Below, in pieces: positions 12,007-24,800 of a stretch of 64,000 nt of DNA. The DNA comes from Acanthopleura granulata. Its lineage: Eukaryota > Mollusca > Polyplacophora > Chitonida > Chitonidae. The DNA is taken from the NCBI GenBank assembly GCA_016165875.1, contig JABBOT010000001.1, positions 42,655,879 through 42,719,878 on the forward strand. Direction: 5' to 3'. Under the pieces are notes generated by a model, which did no database searches, had not been told where the DNA came from, and was given only the letters and a program-made list of their open reading frames with translations. Each line of letters starts with the position of its first letter. Positions within the stretch are counted from its first letter, which is position 1. The position numbers and the translations under genes are program-made.

Positions 12007-15000
12007 TCAACTTTCGCCCAATTTTCTGGCACTTTCCGTGAGCATTTCATGAAGTTCCTTGGCACAGTTGATTTGAGCCTTGACAATGGTCAGGTACTGC
12101 GAATACAAGCCCGACTGGGAGGTCTGTCCATCCTGTGACACAGTGGAGTCCAGCTTCTGTCCATGTAGCGGCACTGGGGTGTTCTTAACGCTGTCGGCTA
12201 TCTCACAGTGTGTCTCCAAAGCCAGCCTCTGAAAACAAAAACCAGCAGCAAAAGTAACCCAAGAGATTTATCCGGGATATTTGACCTTATGATAGCTCAG
12301 GCGGGCTTACCCATAGATTATTATCTATAGCCTGTATAGATAATAATCTATGTGTAGGCCTGCTAGAGCTAGCGTTAAAGATGCTGTTTGAAATACATAG
12401 GAAGGACTGTAGTCTTGTTCTTCTGAGGTCTGTTTTACAAAGAGGGTATAACGTTTTGTCAAATGTAATTACTATGGCAACATATCATCAAGACAGTTAC
12501 ATACCCTTGATATAAGTTACAACTTGTCAGTAAAACAGGGCCTGTGCCCAATGACCTGGTGAGGCAATACTAAAGCATTAGTGACGACACCAAAGTACCC
12601 TAAATTAACCCAAAATTTCTCCACAATAAATGCAGCTATAGATGCCAATTCATGCCATCAAATACTATTTTGGAGGATGAAAGTTACATTTTCCAGTAGG
12701 ATATCAACCCAGCTGCCAAAAAACCTTAAAGCACTTTTCCAAAGTCAACTGACAGAACTCTCAGAATCAGGCAAAGTGACCAACTTTCTAAAAGACGGAA
12801 TTTTAGGACATTTACATTATTCAAACAGCAGCCGTTCCAGTATGTCACATATGAATATGTCCAAAAACACAAAGCATGTGTGCATATGTAGATATAAATA
12901 TAGCTTAGCATTAGCCTGCCTGTATCAACTCTGTACATGTATCTAGTGCAAAATCCAGGATGTTTACTAAAAGCACAATCACATGACAGTGTATTAGTAA
13001 TGACTTACCAAGTTGACTTCAATCTGATCACAGATGGAGTAAAACTCTTCCAGGCTCTTCTCAAACTTCTGTTGATGGGACGGGCTTTCACCTGGTTTAC
13101 CCCTACCAATCAGAAATAAAACCATTTATAACAGCATATTTAGCATGTTTAAATCAAAAACAGTCAAAACAGCTAAATCCTCCATCGTGCCTGAAGGATT
13201 TTAGGTCATTTCACATTCATGGCCCTCACTACAGTAAAGGCCCTCTGGCAAAAGATAGGAGATCCATCTTAAGTACATTGTCTTCTTGTTTAAGGCTCCT
13301 GTTCGGATGTTTCGGATTACGTGTCCTTTCCCACCCTATGTTGGGAAATGTTCGAGATCCCCCTGAAAACTCGACAACAAAAAATGCTGTGGCTTTTTGC
13401 TTTGTGTTGTTTCATTGGTGTTTCACTCGTTTTCCTCCCACCATAATGCTGATGGCTGTCATATAAGATAAATATTCTCAAGTGTAATGTGACATACCAG
13501 TCAAATAAATAAATGAAATAAATTAACACTGTGGGAAAAAATTTAAAAAAAAACTGTTGTCAACATTCTAGGGTCAATAAGGTTGCGTCTAATGATGCTA
13601 ATGATGATGATTCATGGCCTCACTTCCACCTATGCCTAGTTGTGACTGTCTTTACGTGATATGCTGCCAAAATACCCAAGTTTGTAATGTCACACTATCC
13701 TCTCTTAATTCTTTCATCAGTCAGTCAGGCACAAAAGAAACAGAACATGACTTCTCTCCATCTGAAACAATCTGCCTTAAGAATGAGTCAATTTCAAATT
13801 ATGAATATTTTGACATCACACAGGACCTACCACAAGCAGAATTCCTTCACTTTGACTCCCATCCCAATCTCCCCAAATGGTAGCAGTAACAGTCATGTCA
13901 AATTATGGTACCAACTTCAATTTGGTTTTAGGCTTGACAGGGTGGCAACTTTTTATAACTTCCTTAACAACACTGCTTATCAAGTCACCTACCTGCCACC
14001 ATCTGTAAATCCATTCTGTTGCAACACTTGGCTTGAGATTTTCATCAAGTTCTGCCAACCAGAAATACAGTGTATATAAGGTACAAATACGATGACCCTG
14101 ACACTGTTCGAAAACAGATGTGTACATGTATTTCATGACATATCAAACTCGTAATTTATTGCAATGAATAAATCACGAACACCTTTGACATTGACATCAT
14201 ATTCTGCAGTTTTCTCTTCCACTAGTTTTACATTAAATTCTAAATGCCGTCCTTAGAAATGTCTGCCTTACAAGAAAGCGTCCATGTACTGTTTCTAATA
14301 ATAAAATTCATGTAATTTACCCTTACCTTGCATTTATATATAGATGTAAATATATATTTTTTTTCTTCAATTAGTGTTTACTATCTATTCACTTCTATGA
14401 CAGTGGTTTATGAGTGCAGGATTAAACCACACCCATTTCATCGAGTACAAGGAGGCTTTCACATTTCCATGCCAGCCGCATCAATGAAAGCTGCATTCAA
14501 GCCTTAACTTCATTAGCCAGGGACAGATTGGCTGGCAAGGTTTTGATACATGATAACATTGTCATGATTGTGTATTAGTTATTACCATAAAAGACAGGTG
14601 GAAATCAGTGGGAATAGGTAGTTTTGCAGAGATGCCATAGCAGCCCTGAGCCAATCAAGAGCACTGCCGATGGTCATGTAACTACAGCAGAAGAGGTGAA
14701 AACAAACATCATTCAACCCAGGCGAGGTAAGTCTTGAATTGGATTTTGTCATTAAAATAAAAAATAAAGCTTTTAGACAAGAAATTTTTCTAGAATGGTA
14801 AGCGGAATTTGTCTAGCCTTCAGATATGACAGTTTCAGAGACCTGAAGTTCATTAAACTTTAGAAATCTGCAAACATCAGCATTTCACCCATTTAGCCCA
14901 AAGTTATTTATCACCTCCTCTCCTTGCAAAGTACCCTGATGCTTGAAACTACCAATAAGAGTTCTCTGATGTCCCGCCAGGGTTGGGACCACGAACTATT

Positions 15001-15760
15001 ACGAGGTGAATCGGCATTGCAGAAGTCTCTCCAGATCACGTTGGTTTTGGACGAGATAGGGCGGAGGCTCTTGCGAATTACTGTGATTTCACGGAGATTT
15101 AACTATGCCGTTGTTGGGCGCAGGAGCCCCCACCCTGTCTCGTCCAAAACCTGGATAATTTCTTGCGATCTCTGCAATGCTGTTTCGGCTTATTCAAATT
15201 TGCCCTCAGGTTCTTCAAAGAGTGAGAAAGGCTGCAAATCCGTTGAAATCTCCATCACTTAGGATTTACACACGTGGAGACTAGCACAGGTGAGTCTGAC
15301 TTTGTTCACTTGTTTTGCCAAAATAGCTGGCATGCACGTTGACCGGGAAAGAGGAAATTTAGCTGAGGCTCAGCCCAAATTTATGGTAAAAGAATGAAGT
15401 TTTAAAAGTGAAATAAGTTCTGCATTGCAAGGTACGTGACCTTATCTACACATTCACTCTATGCTTTTTTTAATTTTACCATTTATACTTTAGTACCTGA
15501 AAACCCTAACATTGATGCAGCACTGCCACGTGCAGGTAGTAAATACGAACTACACGTAACATGTTGTTGGATGCGATGGCTTTCAGGTCGATCTACATGG
15601 ACATCTACTTTAGCCTTACCACAAGAGAATGTTTCAGAGTTGGTAGAAGAAGTTGAAACTTTGCTATTGGATCCACGTCGATAGCGGCTTGCTGGACTTG
15701 AGAGGACTGGGGCCCTCCTGTCGTTTGTTGAACACCTTGGCCTGCCTGTACGTTCGCCAT
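12007..15760 (-). CDS. MED29: Mediator complex subunit 29 (Intersex homologue), four exons
   Basis: Exons on the minus strand: 15620-15760, 13993-14051, 13009-13084 and 12007-12228. They total 498 bp, giving 165 aa and ending in TGA. Family knowledge: MED29 is a small tail/head-associated Mediator subunit linking activators to RNA polymerase II in the nucleus. Seen: a Gln-rich N-terminus, then DPIAKFQLLLPTLKHSLV running across the junction into NLMKISSQVLQQNG, then FEKSLEEFYSICDQIEVNL, and the C-terminal signature YLTIVKAQINCAKELHEML. These line up in order with what I recall of the human protein. Phases 0, 2 and 0 are consistent. The acceptor of exon 3 could also be 7 bp further out, but that breaks the frame. 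The ATG at 15758-15760 fits because the upstream in-frame sequence is promoter shared with the opposite gene. Length is a little below the human protein. No lesion was seen. Confidence 0.92.
12294..12371. repeat. Near-perfect hairpin in MED29 intron 3
   Basis: 18 bp perfect arms (12312-12329 and 12335-12352, CATAGATTATTATCTATA) enclose a 5-base loop. Outer, imperfect arms extend it to about 78 bp. It could be a tiny foldback element or a transcribed hairpin. Confidence 0.8.
13408..13525 (+). mobile_element. SINE 3' fragment with an inverted stub
   Basis: A short minus-sense tail box (TCATTGGTGTTTCACTCG) abuts a plus-sense 3' part (TTTCCTCCCACCATAATGCT to AAATAAATAAATG). Confidence 0.65.
14985..15210. 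repeat. Long imperfect inverted repeat in MED29 intron 1
   Basis: The left arm contains TTTTGGACGAGATAGGGCGG and the right arm its near complement (CACCCTGTCTCGTCCAAAA). Pairing extends outwards through CGGCATTGCAGA and TCTCTGCAATGCTG. The loop is about 45 bp. GC is higher than in the surrounding intron. Confidence 0.7.
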
Positions 15761-15853
15761 CGTCACCGGACATTGATGGCATGGAGCTATGCGCTCTAAT
15801 ATTATTGGGCCATCAAGTCATGTGGCGCCATCACATGATGCGTACAAAATAAA
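15761..15853. promoter_or_regulatory. Shared bidirectional promoter, MED29 / Rab32-like
   Basis: Only 93 bp separate the MED29 ATG (minus) from the Rab32-like ATG (plus), so transcription start sites probably lie within this gap or overlap the first exons. No TATA box is evident. The flanks are relatively CpG-rich for this window. Confidence 0.65.
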
Positions 15854-18800
15854 ATGGCAGACCTACTGGATACTGGCGAAAGTGTTGAAAAGCCTAACGT
15901 CAGTGAGCATGAACATCTCTATAAAGTCCTTGTCATCGGAGAATTTGGCGTGGGTAAGAAACCACGACTAATAATCAGATGAAATAAGCAAAACCTAGGA
16001 GGCGAACGCCGTAGATTAATCTGATGACAAAAGGTCAAAACACGCCCTAGCCAAACGCCCACTACGAACATAAGTAATCTCCCTGCTAAATCACCCTATA
16101 TGTGCACCTGTGTTCAAATAACGCTTATGAAGCATGTTAACATGAAACCTTGCAGTTTTTGGAGCGCATCTTCTCGACTACTTGGTATTTGAGACAGGTA
16201 GAGATAAAGATGGCAGCTCTGCTGAAGAGACTGACTTTGATACCAGTATTCTAATGGATTTACATGGCCTATGTTCCCTGGTTTGTCGTCATATAAATAT
16301 TTTGGACCACTTTTTGGGACAGCGGGACAATTTCCATCGTCGTCATTATGTGGTAGTTCAACAATTCAAAGGCCCCACTGCTATTTTTCGGCCATGTTGG
16401 CCAGCAGTATAACATAATGCGGATATATTTTGTGATTTCATCTTTGGTGACATTTTATGGCAAAAGTGCAAAAAACAAATAATGAGTTCAGATGAGTGGA
16501 CATTTGTATTTGTACTTGTTTATTCACCAAATAATATAATAATAATAGTAATAACACATATAAATTAAGATAGTAATTAATATGAAAGTCCCGAGAGTAA
16601 GGTTCCGAGGGACTTGCTCTACTTATGTGATGCATGATGCCCACATTTCTAGAAACTTTCTTGCAGATGTAGCTAATGTGAGAGATCCATTTAAGTTTAT
16701 CATTAAAAAAAAGACTAAGAAACTTAAATTCACTGACGTGTTCAATTTCATTTGCCGCAATGGTCAGTTTTATAAGATCCTAGGGTATTGATTTGGAATT
16801 AGGTTTCACTATGATAAGTTTGTCTTTTTGTGTGTTAAGAGAGACGATTTGAACAGAACCATTTATGTACTTTATCAAGCTCATTCTGCATAGTGTTTAG
16901 GCATCATTGACTGAGTCTGTCGAGAAGACCAAACTCATGCCAACAGCAACAGCATGAAAGAAATTAGTTTTGATACATTAGATATATCATTGATATAAAA
17001 GAAAGAAACAATGACAGACCGAGAATAGAGCCATCGGAGACGCCACAGAAAACTGAAAGGAATACTGACATGATATTATTGAAGCACACTTGCTGTACAT
17101 GCAGGCAGTGACTGCAAACAATCAAGAATGTGAGAATGGCCTAAGACTCCCGAGTCATTGTGCTGCACTGTATATGGGAGAAACGGCAAGCTACCTGTGG
17201 TTGTATCCTCAGTAGGCCGATACAGATGGCATCTAATTCGTTAGGCTAATCCTTTGAGATATTGGCTTTGAAAACAAAGAAAAAAAAATTTTAAATATTT
17301 AAATTATACATGCAAGCAATTACATTCATACATGTACTTGCGCAATTTATTACAATGATTGCAGACACACAAGTTGTGGGCATTCTGGCTGTAGTTATTA
17401 GGTCACAGCTTCCACCTTAAAACACAACCAACCAACCTCTCCTAACGTTGATGTTATGCACCAATGGCGTCACTTTCAAGCCACATATACATATAACGTT
17501 ACTTGCAGTTTAAGTTGGAGTTCAGCTCATGTGAATAGCAGAGTTGTTTGTTTGACACTTTGCTTTTTCTTTCTTGCAGGTAAGACGTCAATAATAAGAA
17601 GATACACAGAAGGTAAGTAGGTGTGAACAGTGGTTTATCTATTTGTTTGATTGGAGTTCCTCCCCATACTCAAGAATACATGTTATACAATGACATGGTA
17701 GAAGGATGCCGAACAAAGCCCAGGGGAGGCTCATGACCATCCACAGGTAGCTGGCCGTTTGACCTACATACAGCACAGCACAGCACAATGACTCAGAAGC
17801 CTCTCACCAGTGATGTCACATGTAGAGGCTTCTTAATTTTGGGATCATTAGAAAGGTGTAATTTGAAGCCATTTTTACACCCCCAAGAAGAAAGCTGAGG
17901 AAAATTTTCGCACTGTTGTGTTAGGACAAATCCTATAATGCATGTTAACTAAGAAATAAAAACCAAACATTTCAGGACTATTTTTGCAGAATTGAGCCAC
18001 AGTAGATGTACACTGTATCGTATGTGTGTAGCATTTCCATGCTGGACTCTTATCCCACTTTAGATTCTGACAATTTGGCCTACCATACCATTGTACACAT
18101 AATACCATGTTGCAAGGGGTATATAAAATTAGATAAAATTTGTGCAGTAAAATAGCTGTATTACAGTACTTTATTGAAAGAATACGGAAGAAGTAATGCT
18201 TAAACAACTTTAGTCATTTCGGAACAGGGGTTGAAGGAGACATGAACAGTCATAAATATTTCTTTTTGTAACATGCTGGGTTACTCGATAACATGCTGGG
18301 TTACTCGATAAATCAACTTTTAATCTGAAATTCTCTATATAAGGCCATGGGATTTGCAATGCCAATGCATTCGGAAACATGATGCTATATCACTTGTACC
18401 CCTTGCACATAGGTGTATGGCTAATCGCTATGAGGCAAATCAGTGTTGGAGTGACATCACATATTGGAAACAGCTAGAGACTCGAGTCATATATGTAGAA
18501 ATACCTCATACCTGGTTGGTTAAAATTAATTGATGTTCGGGTTTTGACTTGACTTTTCTTACCATAAACTGTGATATCTCAATTATTCCACATTAGAAAA
18601 GTATAAACTGATAAACCGATGCATATATACATCTGATCTAGTACATATTGTCTTTGTTTTTTAAAATAGTTTATACCTGTAGTGATACATGTTGATGCCT
18701 TTGTGATCATGGAGTGTAATCTGATTTGTTTTACTGTTTTATGAATTTTAGTGTGTTTGTTTCAGGTTCCTTTTCACCTAATTACAAGTTAACAATAGGA

Positions 18801-21800
18801 GTGGATTTCGCTTTAAAATCTATAGACTGGGACTCTAAAACAAAAATAAATCTACAACTGTGGTAAGTTTAGCTTGGAGAGAACATGTCACTTGATTGAA
18901 ATACCATATTTTGATCGTGTCATCCATGTGTGATCTTTTGATATCATGGACTCACGTCATCCTGTGATATCATGCATTTTGTTTTGTGATATCATGCAAG
19001 CATTTCATCCTGTGATATTATGTATGCCTCTTGTTGTGGGATATCATGCACACATCTTATCATGTGAAACTGAGATTGGGAGATGCAGGATCAATCTCGG
19101 GTGGGTCATACAAAAGACTTTAAAAATGGTTTTTGTTACCACCTCAATTGGCATTCAGCACTGAAAGGCTGGAGTAAGGATACAGAACGAGATGACCCGG
19201 TGTCAGTATAATGTGACTGGGTGGGGTTTTATGTGTCTTCGCCATGATGTGGCAGTAGCACTCTGACTGCATGGACTTGCCTTGCCATAAGGAGATGCAG
19301 TATATCTACGCTCTGAGGACTCCTCATTGTCATATTACTTAAAAATTGTTGAGTACGACGTAACACCCAAGCATGCATGCATCCATGGATGTATGTATGT
19401 ATGCACGTGTGCACGCACGCACTCTTACACTCTTACACACACACACTCTTACACTCTTGTACACACACTTTCACACACACACTTACACACACACTCTCAC
19501 ACACACAGACTCTTACACAAACACACACACACACACACACTCTTACACATGCATTCTTACTCTCTTACACACACACACGCACACACTTACACACACACTC
19601 TTACACTCTTACACACTCTTACACACTTACACACACACACTCTTACACACTTTTACACACTCTTACACACACACTCTTACACACTTACACACACACACAC
19701 ACTTACACACACACACTTACACACACGCACGCTCTTACACACACACTCTTACACACACACACTTACACACTTACACACACTCTTACACACACACACACTC
19801 TTACACACACACACTCTTACACACACTTAAACACACACTCTTACACACACACTCTTACGCACACACTCTTACACACACACTCACACACACACACACTCTT
19901 ACACACACACACACACTCTTACACACACACACTCTCTTACACACACACTTTTACACACTCTTACACACTTACACACACACACTCACACACACACACACTC
20001 TTACACACACACACACACACATATCATGCACGCATCTCATCCTGCGATGTCATGCATACATCTCATTTTGTGATATCCAAGCTATTAAATGATATTATTA
20101 TACCTCGCCTACAGATTGTCTGATTTCATTGGTCTAAACACCATTACCTGATGTTCGCTATTTTAAGATAGTGAACAACTAATATTGCACGTTTGCATAG
20201 TGACGCTGCATCTCCGCATGCCTTCTTGTGAACAGTGTCGCCTGCGATGTTGCACCTCCGCATGCCTTCTTGTGAACAGTGTCGCCTGCGGTGTTGCACC
20301 TCCGCATGCCTTCTTGTGAACAGTGTCGCCTGCGATGTTGCACCTCCGCATGCCTTCTTGTGAACAGTGTGGCCTGCGATGTTGCACCTCCGCATGCCTT
20401 CTTGTGAACAGTGTCACCTGCGTTAAATTTAGACACAAATCACCTCTCATAAACATATACACACGATAAAAAATAAACTGTTGCTACTTGCAAAGTAGAT
20501 ATTTTGATACGAACCATTGCCTGACCGTCAGTGAATTTGATATATCACAGATGCAATACTGCAACTCTCAAGTTACATTAAATGAACTGCTGAACATTAA
20601 GTCTTGTGTTGTGCTTTTTCGGTATAATAAAACAGATAAAGCATATTATGGCATGTAATATCATGATTTGTTAGCTCACCTATTACGAGGTGATATTCAA
20701 CAAATGGTGATATTGCACTCCTAAACATGCGTTATTTGTATAATGTAGCATAATGACCATGCAGCATAATGAGCTCACTGATATTGCTGGGGACCTCCAT
20801 AGCCTGGAGGGGAGTTTCAAGTTCAGACTCTTTTGTCACTAAAAGTAAGAAAAGTGCTACTGTGCCGTGTGACTTGACAAAAATGTTAGGCAACTATATC
20901 TGATTATATTTGCTGTAACATGAGTGTCGAAAAAAGTGTCACAAAAAGTTATTTATATTGGATGAACAGTGGTGAAAATTGAGGAGCTGAAGGTTTGTGA
21001 ACTTAAGAAGTTATTGAAGAAAGGAAATGCCATTTGTACCTCCTGAACAAACTGAGATGGGTGATCAGTACAGTAAAGTCAACAAATGTTGCCTAACATT
21101 TTTGACAAGTCACATGATATAGCAGGACTCTTTTTACCTTTAGCGACAAAAGACTTCGAACTCGAAACTCCCCTGGTGGTGCTAATTAGTGTGCTTAGCA
21201 CAGCAGAATGACTCCAGAGCGTCTCACCAGTGTGGTAGCTTTGAATTTATATCATACATCCTTGCTTCTTTATTCTCGCTATAAATGAAAAAGATGGAGA
21301 CGTTAAAGAATGTCTCTGAACATACGTAGCATGATTTCCACGCTACTTGCGAATGGTTGTCGGTTTCCCCAGGGCTCTGCCCAATTCCTTCCACCATAAC
21401 CATGATAGTGATGGCCTCCATAGTGTAAGATCTCATATTGTATTCCAGGTATAAGTGAAATATTCTTGAGCTAGGCATAAAAAATCTAATCCATAAGTAA
21501 ATGCCAACAGTGAGAGCAGGGTATCAAAATAGGAAAAATCCTAGTTTTGGCTATGGCTTTCAATTTTATTTTTTTATTTTTATTTTGAAAGGGACATTGC
21601 TGGGCATGAGAGATTTGGTCACATGACCAGAGTGTATTATAAGTATGCGTAAGTTGCATTTTGTTACAGTAGCAGGTATACTGTTCACATCCTTCCTAAC
21701 AAATCTGTCATGTTAAATTAAAAAAAAACTTTTCCGTGAAAGGAAAGACAAACATAATAGAACATTGAATAACCTGTAAAAGTGTAATTTCAGATATTTA

Positions 21801-24800
21801 CATGTACAGTACAAAGATAATTACCATATTGGTTGTACCAAATTCTATATTCAATGATATCAGTCTTGAATGAATTATTTTCCTTCCTTCTTTCAGAATA
21901 GCAGCCATTATAGTTTTTGATTTGTCCAGGTATGGTTATATTATTCTTGCACCAGATTCCTACAACATCTTACTTTCAGTGCTCTTCCCAGTGTATATTT
22001 GTGACAATCTAAGAACATCAAAGGTAATTTTAGTGAATCATTTGAGATCATTGTTTATTCTGGTTAGTGTATTTATTCGTGTCGTTTATTTGTATGAATG
22101 GTTTATGCTAGAATTTTAACTTAATTTTACGTGTCAGTACTGTATAAGTACCAGATGGTGATGGAAGTACATTAGTTATTTTGAGTGCTTTGTTTAGTAT
22201 GTAAACAATGGTAAAATGTCTTGACATTTGGTTTTTTTTCAGACCTGCCACATTTGACTCAGTTTTGAAGGTAATTTTAGACGATTTATCTTTAATCTAT
22301 ACATTATAGCGTCAGTGAAGATGTAATGTACATGTAGGTATGACTGTAACATGGAAATTAATGTAACCGTGCAGTCAAAATATGTCTGTTCCCTATATTG
22401 ATTGAATAAAAAAATACATTGTATTTAATCTGGTATTGCACTCATGCTGAGGTCTTGTACCAAAAGAGAGGGCATATAATAATAATAATAATAATACATT
22501 AAATACTAATGCTGAAGGGCAGATGCAAATGCAATCTGAATGTCACACTTAGCTAGCAGAGACATATTTTGATTTTTCACAACATGGTAAACATTTCTCA
22601 TTCCCTTCATTTATATTATCTTTGTATGTTTTTGCTCTTAAACGTTCAGTAGATTGTACATGGATATTTTAGTAGTAATTTAATGATTTTTTTTCAGATT
22701 TAGATAACCTGTACATGGTCCCTTTCTTACAAAGCTTCTGCAATGCTACCTCAAGCACATTTGATAGTTATGGTGAATTGTATCTCTTCATTATATGTCG
22801 TCATGGAAATTTAATATGCAAGGCACATAACTGCGACTGCTTCATAAGATCGGCTCATGTGGGAATTGTTACTCTAACAATTCCAAACAGATATGAAGCA
22901 TACAAGGCATATAAGGTCTGTTTGTTCTCAAGTTCAGTGATGTTCACATTTGATTTTTGAAGGACACACTCAGGTGTTGTACCAAGCATTCAAAGTTGGT
23001 TAGGTTCATTTGACTATTTTTGTTCAGTTGTATTAACAGATCTGTGTTAAGTCTAATGGTTTACTTTACTTCCCCGTGCATGATTGTAGGTTCACCTCTC
23101 GTATTTCAGTTAAATGGATGGTCAAGTAATCTACTATTTTGGAAATCTACCATTTTGGAAATCTTATGAGATCTTATTGAAATGGCTGAAATCTTAAGAG
23201 ATCTTATTGCAACATTGAAGATCTTATGAGATCTTACTGCATTGATGGGAGCCATGTAATGGGTTTTATGACAAGATCCTACACTTGAAACTTGATAAAC
23301 TTCTAACTTCCACGCAGTGAGAACCAACACATTGTTGCAGTATATTTTTGAAAACTTGTACTTGAGTAAATCTCTAACTTGAATCTTTACAACTCCCATC
23401 AGGACAGGTTGGATTTAGTTTAAGAAGTTGACTTGATGTTAACGTGAGAGAAATTTATGTATTTGATTGGTGTTTTATGCCATACTTGGTTACACGACGG
23501 GGGCCAGCATTATGGTAGAGAAAATTAGGCAGAACCTGCGGGAAACCAACGACCATTGGCAGGTTGCTGGCAGACCGTCCCATGTATGACTGGAGATGAA
23601 GCCAACATGAGCTGTTCTTTAACTCCCAGCGATCGGATTGAAGAGAGACACCAGAGAGGGTCTTTGCTCTGCACTGGAGCGCTATACCCTTCAACTTGAG
23701 AGAAACAATCCTGTGAACATATGTGCCTAATCATCTGTGTGTAGTAAGATGGACGAGAAACTGTTTTTCTTGATTAAGGCACTGTAATAATACTTGCGTA
23801 TTACCTCATAATACAGTATACACTGGTATAGGGCTTTGTATAATTGGTATATATAACAGGTTGTAACACATATTTAGCTTTACGTACATTATTTTGCACA
23901 TAATACATCTGTCCAGATTTGATGGCACACTAAAAACTGGTTAAAACTGAAATTGAAATATTCTCTCGTTTCTGTTGGCAGTGGTTAAGTGATGTGAATT
24001 CCAAGGTTATGTTAGCCAGTGAACAACCTGTGCCAGTTCTTTTGTTAGCCAACAAGGTAAGTGTCTGATGAGCCGTGTAAATGTAGAGTGAAAGGCTTAC
24101 TTGCAGATCTAATACATGTTTGGTCAAGTTTTGAAATGATCTTGAAGCTCATAGGTTACATTGAGTACCTGTGACCTCTGATCAAGTTCAAAAACCAATG
24201 GGAAGGCAGCATATTTTATAACCCCTTGTGATGGCACTAGTGTGAAGCAAGACCTTGGGCAATTGTTAACTCAAAATTTGTTTGTACCACAATGCCTGCA
24301 ATATTACAATGTATCGTTTTCTATTGTAACATCAAACTGTCTTAAATTTGAAGTCATTACGATGAGCTGGGATGATTTAAATAAAATGTCAAGATCCTGT
24401 TGTCCCCATTGTCTGATTTTTATCTGTATGTAGCCCACAGATCAAGTTTGAAAATCAGGCACAAATTCATGGGTAATTTTTGCATATTTTAAAGATTTCC
24501 TTCATTCTCATTGGTTTTGATTTCTCTGCAATTCCTGCTCTAAATACGGAACATTTAAAACTCATTTAGTGGATTTGCCTTTAAATGTAGGTCTCCTTGA
24601 GTATACATGTATGACATGCTTTATGATTACCAAAAGCAGGGTTAGGGGTATTGATTGTAACTCTTGTCCATACAGAATTTGTGAACTCCTTTTACTGCAC
24701 TGCATTCCAGTGCGGGTACAGCCTATGATTAAGATAGTACTTAACTGTTGTGTTTTGTTTTTAGTGCGACTTGGATGAGGTTCAGATAGACACAACTTAC

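Noticed and set aside
14924..15262. 112-codon plus-strand ORF in MED29 intron 1
   Set aside because: It coincides with the inverted repeat and has no splice partner; no family recognised.
15483..15782. 99-codon minus ORF overlapping MED29 exon 1
   Set aside because: It is a shadow frame. The MED29 frame (ATG at 15758-15760) has family similarity and joins in phase to the next exons.
19327..20123. Three long overlapping plus-strand ORFs (up to 248 codons, His/Thr/Leu-rich)
   Set aside because: They run through the CA/CTCTTAC array, where no frame can contain a stop, and all three frames are open together.
20144..20462. Minus-strand ORFs with repeated HKKACGGAT and TRRHAEVQH units
   Set aside because: They are translations of the 44 bp satellite in three frames; no start context or splice signal.
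20780..20800. ACTGATATTGCTGGGGAC as the Rab32 DIAG exon
   Set aside because: It lacks an acceptor in phase and the following residues do not match. The true exon is at 21592-21648.
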